From Sinohyriopsis cumingii (taxonomy: Eukaryota > Mollusca > Bivalvia > Unionida > Unionidae): a stretch of 64,000 nt of DNA. Shown in pieces: positions 1-12,064 of this stretch (position 1 is its first letter; each line of letters begins with the position of its first letter). Location: contig CM068828.1 of assembly GCA_028554795.2 (NCBI GenBank), positions 16,500,630 to 16,564,629 of the forward strand, given 5' to 3'. The notes under the pieces were generated by a model, which was not told the DNA's origin, ran no database searches, and worked only from the letters and a program-made list of their open reading frames with translations. The position numbers and the translations under genes are program-made.

Positions 1-48
1 ATACATACATACATACATACATACATGCATGCATACATACAAACATGC
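1..48. repeat. (ATAC)n microsatellite at window edge
   Basis: Tetranucleotide ATAC repeats with GCAT interruptions, cut by the window start. The same motif recurs at 4477-4684 and, as TATG, at 11541-11641. Confidence 0.9.
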
Positions 49-222
49 GAACAAACATTTATTCTGTTTTCTGATGGGAAAAAACATCGACTTTCTCCAT
101 TCTGTGTCAAATCTATTCAAGACTGTAATCGAATAAAACTTTATTACTACATCGAAACGAGGTTCCGCAAATTTGCAATAATTTAGGACAATGAATTTTT
201 CCCAATTTATATCTTACATATA

Positions 223-757
223 ACCGCTCTGTTGGCCTAATAGGTTAGAATGTCCGCTTCGGATGCGGGAGGTCGTGGGTTCGAACTGGGGCCTAGTCAT
301 ACAAAAGTCTTATAAAGATGGTACTAACAGCTGCCTCCCTTAATGCATAATATGTGTGGTGTGATTTGGATTTTTAACGTAGCTTCAGCAATTTTTCAGT
401 CATATTGCCACGACGTCTGCTATGTGGCAGTTTATAGTGATGTCTTTCACTGGGGCATCATGACGCAGATATGTAGCATCATGTCCCACCCAGTCACATT
501 ATCCCGACACCAGGCCGACCAGTCCTAACACTAACCTCTTAATGCTGAGCGCCAAGCGAGGCAGCTGTCAGTACCATTTTTGTAAGTCTTTGGTATGACT
601 CGGCCGGGGATCGAACCCACGACCTCCCGCATCCGAGGCGGACGCTCTAACCACTAGGCCACCGGAGCGGTATTGCATAGTATTAAGAGGTTAGTATTAG
701 GACAGGTCTGCCTGGTTCCAGGACTAGGTGTGGCATGGTGCTACATGTCTGCATGCA
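223..757 (+). mobile_element. SINE-A (tRNA-headed), interrupted copy
   Basis: The tRNA-like head starts at 223 and reads like the consensus ACCGCTCCGGTGGCCTAGTG, with a B-box-like GGGTTCGAAC near 277. The body runs to about 341, stops, and resumes at about 672-757 with the expected next stretch (TATTAAGAGGTTAG...CATGTCTGC). The intervening 354-671 is a complete copy of the same family on the opposite strand. Pol III transcription and LINE-dependent retroposition are known for such SINEs; they are not shown here. Confidence 0.8.
354..671 (-). mobile_element. SINE-A, full copy nested inside another SINE-A
   Basis: Read on the minus strand, the tRNA-like head begins at 671 (ACCGCTCCGGTGGCC) with an A-box-like TAGTGGTTAGAG and a B-box-like GGGTTCGATCCC. 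A body and a tail at about 354 follow. The flanks at about 342-353 and 672-683 match at 10 of 12 positions, consistent with a target-site duplication. The same family occurs at 7826-7915 (3' piece), 32034-32336, 32375-32701 and 49425-49740. Confidence 0.85.
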
Positions 758-779
758 CATAATTCAAACACTGAAATAT

Positions 780-1030
780 TATTTACTGTGATTCAACAAA
801 GAACTGTTCATACATCAGTACGACGCTGACCACAACATACGTGATCGCCTTTCATTTTTGATTTTATCGGGATTCGAACTCATTTTTATTAGTGCTTTTT
901 ATTACTATGACTTCTTTTTTTAATTCTTGGATTATGCTTGGATTATTTTCGGATTAAACCGTAAGTTCTTTTTCTCATATTTACCTTGTTTTTCAAGGGA
1001 AATAAAATATTTGTTAAATTTTATAAAGGT
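780..1030 (+). repeat. Dispersed repeat, 3' part (family R)
   Basis: The stretch around 955-1030 (ACCGTAAGTT..., then AGGGAAATAAAATATTTGTT) is clearly related to 3450-3600 and to 52,960-53,060. In the last two cases an (ATT/ATA)n tract follows about 50 bases later. This looks like the 3' end of a dispersed retroposon, but no coding part or boundaries can be seen. Confidence 0.5.
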
Positions 1031-1077
1031 TGATGTCTTCACTTATTTCTTGTTACGTACCTTCTAACAAGAACCAT

Positions 1078-1850
1078 AATGTCCCTTGCAAAGGAGAGAC
1101 ACGTTGCCCACTTGCAAGAGCCATATTGTCACTGGCTATTGGAAGACATATTGCCCACTTACAAGAGCCATATTGTCCATTGCTTACGGAATACTTATTA
1201 CCGACTTACAAGAGCCAGTTTGTCCATGACATACAGAACACTCATTACCAACTATCGGAAGCTAGTCTTGGTCCACGTTATATGAAGACTCATTACCAAC
1301 TAACACGAGTTATTTATTTCACGGTGTACGGAGGACTCGTTAACCTCAAACAGGAGCCAGTTGGTCCATGGTTTACATAAAAATCATTTCCCACTAACAA
1401 GAGCAAGTTGATTCATGATATACTGAAGACACCTTACACACTAACAGGGGTAGTTGGTACATGGTATGCGGAAGACTAATTACACATTAACAAGATTAAC
1501 TTGGTCATCCAAATATGTGGAAGACCCATTACCCACAAACAGGAGCCAGTTGGACCATGGTATGCGGAAGACCTATGGCCAACTAACAGGAGCCAGTTGC
1601 AACATGGTATGCAGATGACCCATGACCCATTAACATAAGCCTTGGTACATCCTTTGCGGAATACCCAGAAACCACTTTCAAGTTCCGGTTGGTCAATGAT
1701 ATACTGAAGACCCATGACCTACTAACAGGAGCCAATTGGTCGTTCGTTTTTTGAAGACCCTTGACCTACTAACAGGAGCCAGTTGGAACATGTTATGCCG
1801 AAGACCTATGACCCACTAACAGGAGCCAGTTGGTACATCCTATGCTGAAA
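1078..1850. repeat. 45-bp minisatellite (~16 units)
   Basis: Tandem diverged units built around ACTAACAGGAGCCAGTTGGT followed by ACATGGTATGCGGAAGACC, with a period close to 45 bp. Because 45 is a multiple of three, open frames of 116 and 79 codons appear on both strands; they are by-products. Confidence 0.85.
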
Positions 1851-1884
1851 ATGGGTCAGTGATATATTTTATATGGTGCTGATT

Positions 1885-2520
1885 AGTTTGCGTTTATGTT
1901 TTATATCCGCATGGTGGCCCACAAGGCTGTATGCCATACCTTGTTCAAAGCCTTCTTGAAGTTAATGAAGACATGATAGAAGCCCCGTTGATGCTGTATA
2001 TACTTTCCACGGTGGATTCTAAGATTGAAGATATGTTCTACAGTGCTACGTCCTGCTATGCAACATGCCAGTTTTTTTTAGCAATTATATGCTCTGCTTG
2101 GGATTTCATTCTGTTGAAGATGATCCTAAGCATAACCTTGCATGGGTGACAGATGAGGCTGATTGTTCGGTAGTTCTGGCACAGCTGCAGATTCCTTTTT
2201 CTTCAGAGAGAGTGATAATCAGGTGTTATGTACATGGGGTTGCGCAATTCTCCTGTTTGCTGGATTTTGTTGCAGATTATGATAAGGACATCTATCAAGG
2301 ATTTTCCTCCTGTTTGAACACGTTTTATTCTGGCATATTGTCAACGACAGCTGACTTATATGTCTGTGGTGCTTTTACTGCAGCATCTATTTCTTCCATG
2401 AGAATCGGATGGTCAGCCTCTGTCGTGGTCAGTGGGATATTTAGTACAGCTTCGACTCCAGAAGTCTGATAGTTGCAAAAGGATGAACAATATTCCGTCC
2501 ATCTGCTAATAATCTTTTGA
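1885..2520 (-). pseudogene. LINE reverse transcriptase fragment 1
   Basis: Minus-strand translation gives the pre-RT linker of a non-LTR retrotransposon, with TEDQKIISRWTEYCS near 2505 and VDNMPEE near 2330. Further downstream, after frame breaks, the RT finger/palm region follows (YHVFINFKKALNKVWHTAL near 1960). The order and spacing are those of non-LTR RTs. Stops and frameshifts make it a dead fragment. It overlaps in content with the fragment at 4690-5815, so these are two copies of one family rather than one element split in two. The clade is uncertain; the C-terminal style of the second fragment suggests a Nimb/I-like LINE. Confidence 0.75.
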
Positions 2521-3400
2521 TCTTCTGTTAGCAGCACTGATATTTGTTCGTCTGAAACACGAATAATAAAAATAAGAAGCGTATTTAAAATCGAAAACAA
2601 TGCAATACAATACTTACGGACACTGTGTAAAATGGACATTTTATAACCACTACTTATCTCATTTCTCACGCATATGTATCAGATATCAAATAAGCCACAT
2701 AATGTTGTATTTCCTGTTGCTGTATATATTATTATTATTATTATTATCATCATCATCATCATCATCACATACTATATATTGTTTATTGGCTTTTCTACTT
2801 GATTGTTTCTTATGTATATTAGTGTTTTGTAATTACCTTCGTCCAAAATGAAGTTCAAGGTATAATTGATTAGTGACATTTATTTTGTAAACAATATAAT
2901 ACACTGTTAATATTTATATATTACACATCCAGATCATTATTAATGTAGCTTCACATGCTTTATACTTCAGTCTGAATGTAGGATAATAGTTTGTCACTAG
3001 AAAATTCTTAAATTTTATGAAAAGTTTGAAAGTTTTAGAGAGGAGACTGACCTACATAGTGGCTCTATTTTTGTGCCTTATCTTGTTACATCAATGTTCT
3101 TTAGTTGAAAAATTACTCATTCCTTCCTTAACATCCGACGTAGAATCGGTCTTATTGTTGTGTTCGAGTCGTTATTTTGGTGGATTACTTATGTAAAATT
3201 ATTCATGGAATTGTAAAGTGCTCAATAATACTTCTTCGACTAGACTATTAATTTGGAATTATAATGAATTCAGACAAAGACATTTTCGATTATATAGCTG
3301 TGATAGATCAAAAGACAGCTAAGACATCGCCACATTCCAGGCCATTGGCACATTATCACACTCAGGACTACAGGCACATCAATACATACAATATTGGAAT
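2521..3400. other. No gene seen; short trinucleotide repeats
   Basis: AT-rich unique-looking sequence with (TTA)n then (TCA)n at 2727-2767. Short open frames here show no recognisable domain. Confidence 0.6.
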
Positions 3401-3642
3401 ATATTTGGAACAGCATATTAATTCAGCTTTAACTTTATACATTGGGACTTATGATAGAATTGTTAGGACTTTTTGCATTTTAATTCGCAATATTGAAAGT
3501 TCTTTTTAAATTTTCACTTAGGATTCTAGGGAAATAAATTATTTGTTGAATTTTCAAAATATGTTGGTTTTCATTCTTTTCTGTTATTTTATTTAAGATC
3601 ATAGAGTTGTAACATTATTATTATTATTATTATTATTCAAAG
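3400..3642 (+). repeat. Dispersed repeat, 3' part (family R) with (TTA)n tail
   Basis: Contains TTAATTCGCAA, then TCTAGGGAAATAAATTATTTG, and ends in (TTA)n at 3617-3640. It parallels 52,960-53,150, which ends in (ATA)n, and 955-1030. The shared order of motifs and simple tail suggests a retroposon 3' end. Confidence 0.5.
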
Positions 3643-3984
3643 GACCTGTGTTCAGAATATTTGTGTATTCAATGAGCTATATATTAACGGATACTTTGAC
3701 TACAAAACACATCTTATCTGGTACACGTCTTTGTTAAGCAACAGGTTTGAGTCTCATTGTACTTGTTCGCTCTTCTGAGATCTTGATACCTGCAATGGAA
3801 AAGACCGTACATATAACACAGATTTTAGCAATGTATGATACGTTTATAAGACTTAGGTCACACGCTTTGTCTGTTGTTCTGTATCGACGTAAACAAAAGT
3901 TTTAAAAACTTGATCGACTTATCAAACTTGAGAATTTTTTAAACGCAGGAGTAGATAACCATGTTCTTAATGCTCTTTATATGA

Positions 3985-4023
<39 letters not shown>

Positions 4024-4049
4024 CGCGTGTGTCTCTGTGTGTGTGAGTG
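3643..4049. other. Unique-looking DNA with (GT)n microsatellite
   Basis: No gene recognised. (TG)n with a short CG alternation lies at about 3986-4052. The cysteine/valine-rich open frame across it is produced by the microsatellite. Confidence 0.7.
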
Positions 4050-4476
4050 TGTTTTTTTATACAAAATATATCCAGTCCAGGACTGCCATGATTATAAAAG
4101 ACGTTGTTACTTAGGAACGAGTTCCTATGATGCTGTCAGAGGTGGTACCAAAGAAAGTAATTCACCTCGAGTCCTTGAGGTCGTTAATATGTTGATAGGT
4201 TCTTAAACGGCTTTTTAAACAACTAACTTTACTTATCCTGTTAAGTGTCTTTCCCAATGACACTCCGAGGCATCGCACCTGGATGGTCAAAGCAGGTATT
4301 GAACGTTCAACCCTTTGATTAAGTGTCGGACGTTCTACCAACTGAACTGCTGCGGTTCTCTAGCTGTAGGTCCCATATTTGAAAAAAATCAGTTTATTTG
4401 TTTCCTTTGTTTTAAGCCATTCCCTCCAGAATTAAAATTAAGAATTTAAGGTATTGTTTAAGGTCTAAACAAATGA
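4050..4476 (-). mobile_element. tRNA-related repeat SINE-B, copy 1
   Basis: About 425 bp, matching 11642-12063 in inverse orientation over its whole length. Read on the minus strand it has a central tRNA-like stretch near 4360-4290: GCAGCAGTTCAGTTGGTAGA (A-box-like) and GAACGTTCAATACCTGC (B-box-like). Both copies are bounded by an ATAC/TATG tract on one side and a GT/AC tract on the other. Confidence 0.7.
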
Positions 4477-4684
4477 GAATACATACATACATACATACAT
4501 ACATACATACATACATACATACATACATACATACATACATACACACACACACAGACATACATACATGCATACATACATACATACATACATACATACATAC
4601 ATACATACATACATACATGCATGCATGCATGCATGCATGCATACATACATACATACATACATACATACATACATACATACATAC
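4477..4684. repeat. (ATAC)n microsatellite, 200 bp
   Basis: ATAC units with a short (AC)n and a (GCAT)n block in the middle. It creates open frames on both strands (HTYI and MYVC repeats) that are not genes. It separates the SINE-B copy from the LINE fragment. Confidence 0.95.
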
Positions 4685-5815
4685 GCATCATCGTCAATCC
4701 CTTAACCCAAGAGGTCGTTTGGGCACCACAGTTGACTTTACAACCAATTCTCTCTATCTTTCCCTGTTCTCAATTGCCCTTAAGAAATCTCCAAATCGTC
4801 TGCCTGTCCACTCCAAATTGTTGTCTTCCCACCTCTTTTTCTGTCTGCCTCTGCTTCAGCACCCTCGCACTCTGCCTTGCAAGATCGTTTCTGCCAGCCC
4901 AGATGATCTTGAGACATAACCGTACCACTTCAAACTGCGCTTTCTTACAGTGGTCAAGAGATCTTCGTAGGGTCCGGTGGCTCGTTGGATCATGTTGTGG
5001 GCCTCATTGTTGGTTACATGGTCAATGTACGAAATGCCCAAAATCTTGGGGTAGCATATCATTTCGAAGGTTTGAATCCTTCTTTGTAGATCTGATGTGA
5101 GCGTCCATGTTTCGCAAGCATAAAGAAAGATAGATATGACAGTCGAGCGCATCAGCCTTAATTTGGAACCAAGAGCAATGTTGGTATCTTTCCATTTTGG
5201 TCTCAACCTTGTTACGGCTGATGTTGCCTGGGCAATCCTGCAAAATAGGTCTGGTTTGGAGACCTCATCTGTGATAATTAATGCGAATTACTTGAAGCTT
5301 GTGACTGATGCCATTGTTGCTGTTTGTCATCAGTTTTTTTTTTCGACGCTAATCGCCATACCATTTGCTGTGGAGGTTGTTTCGAGACGTTCAGCCAAAG
5401 TCAGCCAGGTCTTTCTCATCTCCTGCTAAGCCGTCAATATCATCTGCGAAGGTTGGTGGTTGTTCTTTCTCCGATGCTGACAGTACCATTGTGTTTAAGC
5501 AAGGCATCCTCCGTGATCCTTTCCAGGAAAATGTTGAAGAGTGTAGGTGACAGTATACATTCCTGTCTGACTCCAACTATTGTTCGAAACAAATCTCCTT
5601 TGGTGCCATTGATGAGGACAGAACTGGTGACTTTGTCGTAGAGGTGCTCAAAAGCCTGCACCAGGTTTAAACTGATGTTGCACTTCCGTACTTGCCTATA
5701 AGGCCGCATGCTATACCCTATCAAAGGCCTTTTTGAAATCTATAAAGACGTGGTATAGATTCTGCGGATGCTGAAGGTATATCTCGCAAAGGAGTCTGAG
5801 ATTGAAGATGTAGTC
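4685..5815 (-). pseudogene. LINE reverse transcriptase fragment 2 (RT to C-terminus)
   Basis: On the minus strand the frames give, in order, YHVFIDFKKAFDRV (near 5750), NLYDKVTSSVLINGTKGDLF (near 5660), VGVRQECILSPTLFNIFLE (near 5570) and the catalytic ADDIDGLAGDE (near 5430). The typical C-terminal stretch FLYACETWTLTSDLQRRIQ (near 5110) and LLTTVRKRSLKWYGYVSRSS (near 4950) follow. These are non-LTR RT motifs. The expected R-Q-G appears as R-Q-E. A stop lies right after KKAFDRV and there are several frameshifts, so it cannot encode a working protein. It ends next to the (ATAC)n tract. Confidence 0.85.
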
Positions 5816-5824
5816 GTGTTTACA

Positions 5825-6190
5825 ATAGCAACGTGTGTGCTATATATAAAGTGAAGCCATGTACTTGTGTGCACAGTAGCAACGTATGTACTAGACCTAT
5901 GCATAAAGTTAGGTCATGTACCTGAGTATACAGTAGCAACGTGTGTACCAAGCCTATATATAAAGTTAAGCCATGTACTTGTGTGTACAGTAGCAACGTG
6001 TGTACTAAGCCTATATTTAAAGTTAAGCCATGTACTCGTGTGTATAGTAGCAACGTGTGTACTAAGCCTATATATAAAGTTAAGCCATGTACTCGTGTGT
6101 ACAGTAGCAACGTGTGTAATAGGCCTATGCATAACGTTAAGCCATGTACTTGTGTGTAAAGTAGCAAAGTGATCTAAGCCTATATATGAA
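5825..6190. repeat. 57-bp minisatellite (~6 units)
   Basis: Units contain AAGTTAAGCCATGTACTTG, then GTACAGTAGCAACGTGTGTA and CTAAGCCTATATAT. The period of 57 is divisible by three, which explains the overlapping 70-115 codon frames on both strands. Confidence 0.9.
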
Positions 6191-6889
6191 TTTAAGACTT
6201 GCACTCGTGGATACTATAATTTTAGGATGGTAGAGAAAATATTTTTTGCGTTACAACCAAAGGAATCCACAATGGTGGGTGGGTGGGTGAGCAGTTGCCG
6301 TTGGTAAGGTCACAAAAGGGTCAAGTAGTATAATATGGATCAAATAACAAGGCGGCCATCGCCATAGGATTAATTTATTCTTCCAAGGGAATTACTTTTG
6401 GATGGTACATTTAGATAATTATTTCTCGTTTTGTATCCCTAACTTACACGCTAAGTAGGAGATTGAAATTTTTTCATAAATATTTTTTTATATCTATATG
6501 ACCTTGTCAATATATTTTCGTTGTATATAACTTGTAACTCTCTGCACGATTGTTTATATTTGCGGCAAACAAATCACAGGTTGATGAAAGAAAAATAAAA
6601 GGTGTCTTCGGTTGATTCCCTTGACAACAGCTGGTATGAAATATATACTTTACTCCGTGTCATGCCTCGCCAGTCAGCTTAGAAAAACAAACCCGAGCTG
6701 GAGTGATCTGTTTTAAGGAGTACAATGAAGCTTGATGTAGATGAATTCAGTCTATACATGTATTAAATAGTGTACATCTGTTGTCAGAATTGGAGGTTAC
6801 TTTTATTACAATGCGAGGTCTTATTGGAATACTGCTTTTTAACAGACACTGGCATGGAGGACCCATTGCTGCAGTTTGATGAAATAATT
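6191..6889. other. No gene seen
   Basis: AT-rich sequence with no recognisable coding region or repeat apart from a short GGGT run near 6275. Confidence 0.6.
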
Positions 6890-7022
6890 CCATGAGTATT
6901 GTATGAGCTTTTAATGCCATGACTATTGTATGAGTTTTTAATGCCATGAGCATTGTATGAGTTTTTAATGCCATGAGTATTGTATGAGTTTTTAATGCCA
7001 TGAGTATTGTATGAGTTTTTAC
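6890..7022. repeat. 27-bp minisatellite (~5 units)
   Basis: Units of GTATGAGTTTTTAATGCC followed by ATGAGTATT. The period of 27 gives open frames on the minus strand (NSYNTHGIK repeats), judged to be by-products. Confidence 0.9.
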
Positions 7023-7224
7023 ACAAGAAATAAGTTATCGATAAAGAACCTTTAGACAGCACTTTAAAAGATTCACTGGAATTAAAACAAGGTGGGGATG
7101 GGGTTGAGAAGTTGAGATTAAAGTTTCAGATAGCTTTGTTTCAGTATGAATTTTAAAAAATTGTCAAGTTTTTTCCTTTTTATTCTTTTCATTTGAACAA
7201 GTTTGACGACCAACATTGATAAAA

Positions 7225-7690
7225 GAAATTGTTCTCAAGCTTCTAACCTATCTCATATTGTTCTTAAGATCCTAACCTATCTCATATTGTTCTCAAGCTT
7301 CTAACCTATCTCATATTGTTCTTAAGATCCTAACCTGTCTCATATTGTTCTCAAGCTTCTAACCTATCTCATATTGTTCTTAAGATCCTAACCTATCTCA
7401 TATTGTTCTTAAGATCCTAACCTATCTCATATTGTTCTTAAGATCCTAACATATTTCATCTTGTTCTCAAGCTTCTAACCTATCTCATATTGTTCTTAAG
7501 ATCCTAACCTATCTCATATTGTTCTTAAGATCCTAACCTATCTCATATTGTTCTTAAGAACCTAACCTATCTCATATTGTTTTTAAGATCCTAACCTATC
7601 TCATAATGTTCTTAAGATCCTAACCTATCTCATATTGTTCTTAAGAACCTAACCTATCTCATATTGTTCTTAAGATCTAAACCTATTCCA
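7225..7690. repeat. 29-bp minisatellite (~16 units)
   Basis: Units alternate between TTCTTAAGATCCTAACC and TTCTCAAGCTTCTAACC, each followed by TATCTCATATTG. There are no spacers between units, so it is not a CRISPR array. The two unit types alternate near the left end, suggesting a higher-order 58-bp unit. Confidence 0.95.
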
Positions 7691-7822
7691 TATTGCCGCT
7701 CACATTTTGGAAACAAGTAGCAGTCTTTATATTTTGTACAACGAGTGAAAATAACAGTTAGGTTAAAAAGAACAAATTTTTTCAGTTTAATGAAGGAAAT
7801 ATGTTAATACAAATATCATCAG

Positions 7823-7825
<3 letters not shown>

Positions 7826-7861
<36 letters not shown>

Positions 7862-7915
7862 TTTGGAATTTTAACGTACTTTAACAATTTTAGTCATATC
7901 GCTAAGATGGCTGTC
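7826..7915 (-). mobile_element. SINE-A 3' fragment with (CA)n tail
   Basis: (GT)n at 7826-7860 is followed by GATTTGGAATTTTAACGTAC and TTTAGTCATATCGCTAAGAT, which match the 3' end of SINE-A on the minus strand. The rest of the body and the tRNA head are absent, so this is a 5'-truncated copy. Confidence 0.75.
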
Positions 7916-10580
7916 CACGTAGGAGCGATTTATGAGCGAGAGTTATTTCAATTGTTCGCCATGGTACATTCTAATTTTGAAAAACTCGTGGTATCTACCC
8001 CTCAAGGGAGCCCGCACAAAGGTCCCCACCCCCTCCGGATTTCACATCTAAACATATATTGTCCTACATACGTAAGATCTAATAGCTGACCACTAAATGT
8101 TTGTCCCCCCTCCCTCGAAAATAATTCTTCTGGCGTCCCTGATACCCCTGTCTTAAAAGGGATATCGTCTTACACGACTGACGTTGTTATGAATGTCAGA
8201 TGTCACGCTTGGCAAGGTAGGATTTAACTATGCCTTCAATCCGTTTAAGAAAGAGTCGTATAGGTCCCGTATAAAGCCCCATATGGAGCCTGCTTTGCCA
8301 TTACATGTTATGGGTCGTTTTCAGTGTGTTCACCTAGATGAATGAATGACTACATTGTCAGACATTTATGAATCATCTTCATTTGTAATAGCTTCAGTTT
8401 AAATGTTCTAGTTTGCTGAAGATACATCTCTGAAACCTTTTCCTTCTGTCGAGTGATAAGTAACCCATCACTTCATTTTTATTAGCAATGAAAATGAAGA
8501 CAATTAAATACCAAGTAAACTTAAAGGTTATTCCAAGCTCCAGCGTTCTAAGTGAAGTGAGCCAAACTTTATTTGAGCAGCAAAAACGGAAGATTTCGTA
8601 AATTTTAAACCTTGATTGAAGAGGAAATATGTTACAGTGCGAATACTACAAAACAATGTGGGGGTTCTGGGCTTAGTTAGATAAACTAACCCCCAACTAA
8701 GAACTGTTTCAGATGAACTTTTGACAATTAATAATCCTAGTATATTGAAGAGCAAAAAAGTAGTTCTCAATCGCGGCATAAAATCCCTGATTTCTTCTCT
8801 ACTTGACTGCAAAAGCAGAGGATATTCCTACTGATATCATACCAAAAGTTGAGTCTTGCTCTTGTAAAGTTGCAATGGATGACAGAGTCGACAGAATACT
8901 AAGTAAGCGAGCATACACTCAGACAGAGCATACATTCTAAACGTACTCTCGGTGACTATGTTTATTAGTAGCCCGTACAAACATGTGATTTATTAAGTGT
9001 TTTCATTGGTAGGATAGTCCAGTCAGTACTTGCACGAGATTTTAACCGTTGCATTATTGACGGCGAGGAAGTTTCAAAAACTGTATCGGTAAATTTTATA
9101 TTAGATAAAGCATTCTGCCCTTCGACCAATATTGGAGAGAATGGCCTCGTACTCTCGCTTGTCCAATATACAGTGACAGAATACGGCTCATATTTTAAGA
9201 TTACGTGAACATTATTCGTCAGGTAATTGTTAATAAATCAAAATATAGAACTTTTTCTTTTTACTTTTTCTCGACATAATCAATGGCGGAAAACCCAACA
9301 TCTAGTGTATTGTGTGTGTTATTATATGGTAGTTTTACCTTAGTCGAAGAAAGGTTTAAAACCTAATAGTACTCGATCTTAAAACTGTGCCGCGTTACTG
9401 TGTTACGTGACGAACCGCACACACCTTAAAAGTATTTATGATCAGCTTTTGAAAGTAAACCGGACTTGAAAGTGACTATTTTGGGTGCAATTTCTTTCTA
9501 TAAATCGTAAAATTTAGATGAACATTGCAAGATAAAGAGCTAGGTTATTCGGTTCATAAGTTAAGATGACTGTAAATAACATTAGGTATAGAAATTCTGA
9601 CTATCAACGATGGAACGTGTATAATAAAATGATGGTGTCCTGGGCTATTTGCTGTCTGCAACAAAACACACACAAACAATGCAGTCGGTTGGAAGAGCTC
9701 AGTAATTCCGTACATTATCCTGTCAGGAATCGGTTCACAATTAATACTTCCAGTTCAGTACCCACGAATGTAGTTCTAGTCTATTTTTAGAACATTTTTT
9801 CCTCTCTCATTCTGATGGTGATAGAAGAGTTTTATTTATGCATTTTTGGTAGTGATTTAAATGTAACTGTTTATTCTTGATAATATGAGCTCAGGGTGTT
9901 GTTGTCTGTGTGTATTTCGGCGACAGTGCACAGTGAGTAATAAGGCCTTGGTGATGATCCAGAAGTGAAATCTGTGTTCTGTTTACATGCTGCTATGTTG
10001 ACAGTCCAGCATCTAAAAAAAGAGCAGGTCAACCTTTGACGAGAACTTCACCGTGAAGTCATCTTTGAAGGTATTTTATATTAACATATGATTTGTATTG
10101 ATTGTCACTCAGTGGAAAGGTCAGAACTGAGAAACAAATGTAGAGAACATATAACAAAATTAATTGTATCCTATGTCCAGAATGGTGTCGATGAATCATC
10201 TCAGATCCGCGTGATGTCATAATAAACAAAATGGACGTTAAACTTAAATTTCTCACACTTGATAAACATACAATGTACTGGAATGCTATTTTGATTTTTA
10301 ATAAGGCTCGGAGTGCTTGGTTCCAGCATCACTTTTTAGGGTTTGAAACTTCAGCATACAAATAAAGATACAAGATCATTATCCATAAATGTCATTTTTT
10401 TGTACATGCAGCCATCGCGGGTATTTTACTTCAGTATGAAAGAATTTGCCCTGTATTATGCACAAGGCAATATGTCTAGTCCAAACATACGTGGAAATAA
10501 AATTTACAAAAACATGTACCACGTATTTTGTGTGAAATTTGATCATTTCGAATGTATTTGCTCCGAAGCTTGAGATAATA
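7916..10580. other. No gene recognised in 2.7 kb
   Basis: AT-rich DNA with scattered frames of 60-95 codons. None shows a domain, signal peptide or consistent splice signals. No tandem array is seen. Confidence 0.5.
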
Positions 10581-10583
10581 AAA

Positions 10584-10590
<7 letters not shown>

Positions 10591-10629
<39 letters not shown>

Positions 10630-10800
10630 AAACTTGTGATTCAGTATCAGAAGTTTGTCATGTTTTATTTCCTTCTGATAAATTGTATCATTCTGTAACC
10701 TTAGAAGACAGTTTTGTTTCACCTATGACTCAACACTTTTAAAATAGCCAAGCCAGTTTGGTTTCACCTATGACTCAACACTTTTAAAATAGCAAAGCAA
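10591..10800. repeat. (GA)n tract and a ~44-bp duplication
   Basis: (GA)n lies at about 10595-10628. A unit with TTTCACCTATGACTCAACAC then TTTTAAAATAGC occurs twice in tandem at about 10710-10797. Confidence 0.85.
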
Positions 10801-10971
10801 GCAATATGAACTTGTATACACTTGCTGACCTTTTCTTTATCTTAAGGTTACTCGTAGGTTAGAAAACCTACCATTAAATCATCCGTAAAAGATCTAATCA
10901 AGATTGGCACCGGGGATACCGCATAATCAGTAGCACTTTTCTTCACGCTGCAATGAACGGAATCTTCAATG

Positions 10972-10975
<4 letters not shown>

Positions 10976-11044
<69 letters not shown>

Positions 11045-11085
11045 CTGCTGCTGTTGTTGTTGTTGTTGTTGTGTGTGTGTGCATG
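10976..11085. repeat. (TTA)n-(TTG)n-(CTG)-(TG)n compound microsatellite
   Basis: Successive ATT, GTT, CTG and GT tracts. Long tyrosine/cysteine or isoleucine/threonine runs in open frames come from this tract. Confidence 0.95.
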
Positions 11086-11540
11086 TGCGTGAGCGTGCGT
11101 GTGTATGCGTAACGAATCATTTTGGAAAAAATAATTGTAACGTCAGATGTAATGCTTGGTTGGTTTTAGGTACATTAAGGATAATCATGTTTCAAGATAG
11201 ATACTTTTGTCTGCCTGTTAGCTTGCGCAACTAACCTATTTATGAAACAGGGTCAAAAAGGAATTATATTGCCACGATAAAACGGAAGGGTCCCGATTAG
11301 CATGAATTCCTAATGCAACGTTGCACATTTGCAGAACTGTACGGGTTTTAGATGACTTGAAAGATGCAACCAATGTAGAAGGAAAATAAGTTATTGTCTT
11401 TTTGTCTATCTTTGGTCTGCCTGTCCGCCTTTTTCTTTGCAATAATATACAAGCACCTACGTAAATATCTATCCTTACTGAATAAATGCTTACAGTTGTC
11501 TGTATGTCTGTCTGTCTGTTTTTATGAATGTATGGTTGCT

Positions 11541-11605
11541 TTCATGTATGTATGTATGTATGTATGTATGTATGTATGTATGTATGTTGTATGCATACAT
11601 GTGTG

Positions 11606-11637
<32 letters not shown>

Positions 11638-11641
11638 TGTA
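11541..11641. repeat. (TATG)n microsatellite
   Basis: TATG units with an interruption near 11588-11612. It abuts the SINE-B copy at 11642, as the ATAC tract does at 4477. Confidence 0.95.
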
Positions 11642-12063
11642 TCCTCATTTGTTTAGACATAAAACAAGGCCTTAAACTCTTAATATTAATTCTCGAGGGA
11701 ATGTTGTAAAATAAAGGACACAAATAAACTTGATTTTTTTTTTAAATATGGGACATACAGTTGGAGACCGCAGTAGCTCAGATGGTATAACGTCAGACTC
11801 TTTGATAAAACGGTGGCGCGTTCAATACCTGCCTTGACCGTCCAGGTGCGCTGCCTCGGAGTGTCATTGGTAAAGACACTTAACAGTATAATGCCAGTAA
11901 GTTGTTTAAAGTGCCGTCAAACCACCTACCAATATATCAACGACATCAAGGACTCGAGGTGAATTACGTTTTTGGTACCACCTCTACAGCAGCATAGGGA
12001 ACTCGTTCCTAAGTAATTAATTTCGATACAACGTCTTACAATCATGACAGTCCTTGATAGATT
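11642..12063 (+). mobile_element. tRNA-related repeat SINE-B, copy 2
   Basis: Starts ATCCTCATTTGTTTAGAC and has a tRNA-like stretch near 11765-11840: GCAGTAGCTCAGATGGTATA (A-box-like) and GCGCGTTCAATACCTGCC (B-box-like). The body ends near TCATGACAGTCCTTGATAG, followed by (AC)n at 12065-12103. It is collinear with 4050-4476 in reverse, including the ~110 bp upstream of the tRNA-like part. The tRNA-related region is therefore internal, unlike a standard SINE. Confidence 0.7.
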
Positions 12064-12064
12064 T

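Noticed and set aside
601..671. tRNA genes at SINE heads
   Set aside because: tRNA-like promoter boxes are present but the folds are degraded and continue into SINE bodies.
4412..4697. Open frames of MYVC/HTYI repeats as repetitive proteins
   Set aside because: Produced in several frames on both strands by the ATAC microsatellite.
7225..7690. Regular short repeats as a CRISPR array
   Set aside because: Units are contiguous 29-mers without spacers, in animal DNA; it is a minisatellite.
8528..8812. 94-codon minus-strand frame
   Set aside because: No domain, no splice or start support, and length expected by chance in 64 kb.
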